Shown in pieces: positions 60,106-64,000 of a stretch of 64,000 bases of DNA; the first letter of the stretch is position 1; each line of letters starts with the position of its first letter. The DNA comes from Vibrio litoralis DSM 17657. GTDB lineage: Bacteria; Pseudomonadota; Gammaproteobacteria; Enterobacterales; Vibrionaceae. The notes below the pieces were generated by a model. That model searched no databases and was not told the origin of the DNA. It saw nothing but the letters and a program-made list of their open reading frames with translations. Position numbers and translations under genes: made by a program. Location of the stretch: assembly GCF_000426765.1 (NCBI RefSeq), contig NZ_KE384567.1, positions 635,420-699,419 of the forward strand. The letters are read 5' to 3'.

Positions 60106-60438
60106 TTAGCGATCTGCTACAACAACAGTGATGTGGCTTGAACGCTTCAAGATACGATCCGCACGGCCTTTAGCACGAGGCATAATACGCTTCATGATAG
60201 GGCCCTCATCTACGAAGATTTTAGCGACTGATAGATCGTCGATATCTGCACCTTCGTTGTGTTCCGCATTTGCAATCGCAGAATCAAGTACTTTCTTGAT
60301 TAACTCAGCAGCTTTTTTGTTGCTGAAAGTTAAAATTTCAAGGGCTTGGTCTACTGATTTACCACGGATTTGGTCTGCAACTAAGCGAGCTTTCTGAGGA
60401 GAAATGCGAGCAAAGTTATGTTTAGCAATAGCTTCCAT
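60106..60438 (-). CDS. rplV: 50S ribosomal protein L22
   Basis: 110 aa, E. coli length. [20 protein letters not shown] and the exit-tunnel loop [17 protein letters not shown], with no macrolide-resistance-like duplication evident. Confidence 0.98.
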   Translation of the reverse strand: MEAIAKHNFARISPQKARLVADQIRGKSVDQALEILTFSNKKAAELIKKVLDSAIANAEHNEGADIDDLSVAKIFVDEGPIMKRIMPRAKGRADRILKRSSHITVVVADR

Positions 60439-60448
60439 TATTTACTCC

Positions 60449-60739
<291 letters not shown>

Positions 60740-60746
60740 TTATAGA

Positions 60747-61571
60747 TTATTTGTTACGACGACGTACAATGTACTTGTCAGTGCGTTTGTTCTTACGAGT
60801 CTTGAAGCCCTTAGTAGGCATACCCCAAGGAGAAACTGGGTGACGACCACCAGAAGTACGGCCTTCACCACCACCATGTGGGTGGTCTACTGGGTTCATT
60901 ACCACACCGCGAACGGTTGGACGAACACCGCGCCAGCGGTTAGCACCAGCTTTACCTAGTTCACGAAGCATGTGCTCAGAATTACCTACTTCACCGATAG
61001 TTGCACGGCCTTCAGATAATACTTTACGCATCTCACCAGAACGTAAGCGTAGAGTTACATATGAACCGTCGCGAGCGACAAGTTGAGCATATGCGCCAGC
61101 TGAACGAGCTAGCTGTGCACCTTTACCAGGCTTAAGTTCAATACAGTGAATTGTAGAACCTACTGGGATGTTACGCATCGGCAGGGTGTTACCTGCTTTA
61201 ATAGGCGCATCAACACCAGATTGGATCGCATCACCGGCTTGAATGCCTTTTGGTGCAATAATGTAACGACGTTCACCGTCTGCATACAATACTAAAGCAA
61301 TGTTTGCACTACGGTTTGGATCGTATTCAAGACGCTCAACTTTCGCTGGGATACCGTCTTTAGTACGTTTAAAGTCAATTACACGGTAATGATGCTTGTG
61401 ACCACCACCAATGTGACGAACTGTAATACGACCGTTATTGTTACGACCACCATTTTTAGAGTTTTTCTCTAAAAGAGGTGCGTAAGGCTTACCTTTATGT
61501 AGGTCAGCATTAACTACTTTAACAACGTGGCGACGACCAGGGGAAGTCGGCTTACACTTAACAATAGCCAT
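60747..61571 (-). CDS. rplB: 50S ribosomal protein L2
   Basis: 274 aa (E. coli 273). [42 protein letters not shown] and the conserved peptidyl-transferase-region [21 protein letters not shown] with its essential His. Confidence 0.98.
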   Translation of the reverse strand: MAIVKCKPTSPGRRHVVKVVNADLHKGKPYAPLLEKNSKNGGRNNNGRITVRHIGGGHKHHYRVIDFKRTKDGIPAKVERLEYDPNRSANIALVLYADGERRYIIAPKGIQAGDAIQSGVDAPIKAGNTLPMRNIPVGSTIHCIELKPGKGAQLARSAGAYAQLVARDGSYVTLRLRSGEMRKVLSEGRATIGEVGNSEHMLRELGKAGANRWRGVRPTVRGVVMNPVDHPHGGGEGRTSGGRHPVSPWGMPTKGFKTRKNKRTDKYIVRRRNK

Positions 61572-61586
61572 TTTTAACTACTCCTG

Positions 61587-61889
61587 TTACTCAGCACCGC
61601 CAACGAAGTCAAGGTCTTGACCTTCTTTCAAGGTAACGTAAGCTTTTTTCACGTCTGAACGACGGCCTTCACGCATACCTTGACGTTTGGTCTTACCCTT
61701 TTGTACTAGGGTATTTACAGACTTAACTTCAACTTCAAATAGCTTTTCTACAGCTGCTTTGATCTCTTTTTTTGTTGCGTTAGTCGCAACTTTAAAAACG
61801 ATAGTGTTTGCTTTTTCAGCAGCCATTGTCGCTTTTTCAGAGATGTGCGGAGCACGTAGAACTTTTAGTAGACGCTCTTCACTGATCAT
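61587..61889 (-). CDS. rplW: 50S ribosomal protein L23
   Basis: 100 aa, E. coli length. [21 protein letters not shown] and [20 protein letters not shown]. Docking site for trigger factor and SRP at the tunnel exit. The start overlaps the rplD stop by 4 nt (ATGA). Confidence 0.98.
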   Translation of the reverse strand: MISEERLLKVLRAPHISEKATMAAEKANTIVFKVATNATKKEIKAAVEKLFEVEVKSVNTLVQKGKTKRQGMREGRRSDVKKAYVTLKEGQDLDFVGGAE

Positions 61890-62488
61890 GCCAGCATCTC
61901 CTCAACTTGCTTAACTGCGTCAGCAGTCATTAGAACCTTGTCAAATGCGATTAGACTTACTGGATCAATACCAGCAACATCACGTGCATCAACTTTGTAA
62001 AGGTTACGAGCAGCTAAGAATAGATTCTCGTCTACTTCGCTAGTTACGATTAATACATCGTTTAGCTCAAGATCTTTAAGCTTAGCAACTAGGTCTTTAG
62101 TTTTTGGCGCTTCAACTGAGAAGTTATCAACAACGATTAAACGCTCTTGACGAACTAATTCAGAAAGAATGCTTTTCATAGCACCACGGTACATTTTTTT
62201 GTTTACTTTTTGGCTGTGATTTTGTGGTTTCGCAGCAAAAGTAACACCACCTGTACGCCAGATTGGGCTACGGATTGTACCAGCACGCGCACGGCCAGTA
62301 CCTTTTTGACGCCATGGTTTAGCGCCGCCACCAGATACTTCAGAACGAGTCTTTTGAGCACGAGTACCTTGACGAGCACCTGCTGCATACGCAACAACTA
62401 CTTGGTGTACAAGAGCTTCGTTAAACTCACGTCCGAAAGTAGTCTCGGAAACAGTTAGTGCATCAGCACCTTTAACCATCAATTCCAT
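61886..62488 (-). CDS. rplD: 50S ribosomal protein L4
   Basis: 200 aa (E. coli 201). [49 protein letters not shown] tunnel loop. In E. coli L4 is the autogenous repressor of the S10 operon, acting on transcription and translation through the leader before rpsJ. Confidence 0.98.
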   Translation of the reverse strand: MELMVKGADALTVSETTFGREFNEALVHQVVVAYAAGARQGTRAQKTRSEVSGGGAKPWRQKGTGRARAGTIRSPIWRTGGVTFAAKPQNHSQKVNKKMYRGAMKSILSELVRQERLIVVDNFSVEAPKTKDLVAKLKDLELNDVLIVTSEVDENLFLAARNLYKVDARDVAGIDPVSLIAFDKVLMTADAVKQVEEMLA

Positions 62489-62504
62489 TACTTACTCCTA
62501 GACG

Positions 62505-63134
62505 TTATGCTTTAACAGCTGGTTTTACGATTACGTTGCCACCGATAGCACCAGGTACTGCACCTTTAATAAGAAGCAGATTGCGCTCAGCGTCAACACG
62601 TACGATCTCTAGGTTTTGAGTCGTTACACGCTCAGCTCCCATGTGACCAGCCATTTTTTTGCCTTTAAACACGCGACCTGGAGTTTGACATTGGCCAATT
62701 GAACCCGGAGCACGGTGAGACAAAGAGTTACCGTGAGTCATATCTTGAGTACGGAAGTTCCAACGCTTAACAGCGCCTTGGAAGCCCTTACCTTTAGATG
62801 TGCCAGTAACGTCTACTTTTTTGATTTCATTGAAAAGTTCTACGTTTAGCTCAGCGCCAACTTCAAACTCTTCACCGTTTTCTAAACGGAATTCCCAAAG
62901 ACCGCGGCCTGCTTCAACACCTGCTTTCGCAAAGTGACCAGCTTCAGGCTTAGATACACGGTTGGCTTTCTTAGCACCTGCAGTTACTTGGATTGCTGCA
63001 TAACCATCAGTTTCAAGTGTACGCACTTGAGAAACACGGTTAGCTTCAACCTCAACAACTGTTACAGGGATAGAAACGCCTTCTTCGGTAAATACGCGGG
63101 TCATACCCACTTTACGACCGACTAGACCAATCAT
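62505..63134 (-). CDS. rplC: 50S ribosomal protein L3
   Basis: 209 aa, E. coli length. [38 protein letters not shown] and [20 protein letters not shown] Gln in [10 protein letters not shown] corresponds to the site methylated by PrmB in E. coli. Confidence 0.98.
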   Translation of the reverse strand: MIGLVGRKVGMTRVFTEEGVSIPVTVVEVEANRVSQVRTLETDGYAAIQVTAGAKKANRVSKPEAGHFAKAGVEAGRGLWEFRLENGEEFEVGAELNVELFNEIKKVDVTGTSKGKGFQGAVKRWNFRTQDMTHGNSLSHRAPGSIGQCQTPGRVFKGKKMAGHMGAERVTTQNLEIVRVDAERNLLLIKGAVPGAIGGNVIVKPAVKA

Positions 63135-63147
63135 TATTTCTTCTCCC

Positions 63148-63750
<603 letters not shown>

Positions 63751-63756
63751 CCGTGC

Positions 63757-63784
63757 ATTATACAGATCACATAATGGGATGCAA
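63757..63784 (-). promoter_or_regulatory. S10 operon promoter
   Basis: On the minus strand TTGCAT, a 16-bp spacer, TATAAT, then GCACGGC. Perfect -10; -35 4 of 6. Located 298 bp before rpsJ and downstream of the tuf terminator. Confidence 0.75.
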
Positions 63785-63857
63785 GTGGTGTTCGAAAATT
63801 AATCGCGAAAAGATAAGATACGGGATGATTTTATTGCTTAATTTCGGAGTAGGCAAC

Positions 63858-63885
63858 AAAAAGGGAAGCCGAAGCTCCCCTTTTT
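63858..63885 (-). terminator. Terminator of tuf with TTCG tetraloop
   Basis: On the minus strand AAAAAGGGGAGC, loop TTCG, GCTTCCCTTTTT, then GTTGCC. One G-U pair. It lies 22 bp after the tuf stop. Confidence 0.93.
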
Positions 63886-63906
63886 CATACAGATTTGAGT
63901 CTGATA

Positions 63907-64000
<94 letters not shown>

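Overview
The window reads as the main chromosome of a Vibrio-like gammaproteobacterium (family Vibrionaceae). Protein similarity to Escherichia coli and Vibrio families is high throughout. Several gene neighbourhoods are typical of Vibrio: a Zur-boxed DUF2796/ABC cluster next to cysC, and an SLC13/RCK permease between cysN and cysC. The ribosomal superoperons also place it on a primary chromosome. The species cannot be named from sequence alone. No tRNA, rRNA, CRISPR, prophage or complete insertion sequence was seen.

Layout. 1-6.6 kb: the envelope/cofactor/rRNA-modification block lptD(partial)-surA-pdxA-rsmA-apaG-apaH, convergent with folA. 6.6-16.2 kb: the split ThrE-type exporter pair yjjPB, obgE, rpmA-rplU, divergent ispB, mdh, divergent argR, an orphan TAXI solute-binding protein, a D-2-hydroxyacid dehydrogenase and rluA. 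16.3-22.4 kb: rapA, a repeat-rich intergenic region holding a 267-bp MITE-like element and a hairpin-rich leader, a PIN-PhoH (PhoH2-type) gene and an unknown membrane protein. 22.4-26.1 kb: thiamine uptake operon thiBPQ under a TPP riboswitch, with an ERIC element between thiB and thiP. 26.2-30.3 kb: ubiX, mpl, fbp, ppa. 30.3-37.8 kb: tamBA, msrA, ytfK, ytfJ. 37.8-41.2 kb: a four-gene zinc-uptake-type cluster behind two Zur-box-like palindromes, resembling V. cholerae zrg. 41.2-47.0 kb: sulfate assimilation (cysD, cysN, SLC13 permease, cysC) and cobA for siroheme. 47.2-49.7 kb: elaA, ytfB, fklB and a DUF2780 gene. 49.8-64.0 kb, all on the minus strand: alpha operon (rpsM-rpsK-rpsD-rpoA-rplQ), spc operon (rplN to rpmJ), S10 operon (rpsJ to rpsQ) and the 3' end of tuf.

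How the genes work together. CysDN makes APS, CysC phosphorylates it and CobA supplies precorrin-2 for the siroheme of sulfite reductase; the permease between cysN and cysC probably brings in sulfate. ThiBPQ imports thiamine/TPP, with TPP sensed by the leader. TamA and TamB are partners spanning the envelope. SurA and LptD belong to outer-membrane biogenesis.

The most unusual material is non-coding. It includes heptad-phased CTAG repeat arrays at three loci, the MITE-like element, the switch-like hairpin leader of the PhoH2 gene, the ERIC inside the thiamine operon, an 18-bp-periodic GATC array before ubiX, and an (HD)11-encoding hexamer microsatellite in the zinc-binding protein gene. Everything here was read by eye; no database search or folding program was run.
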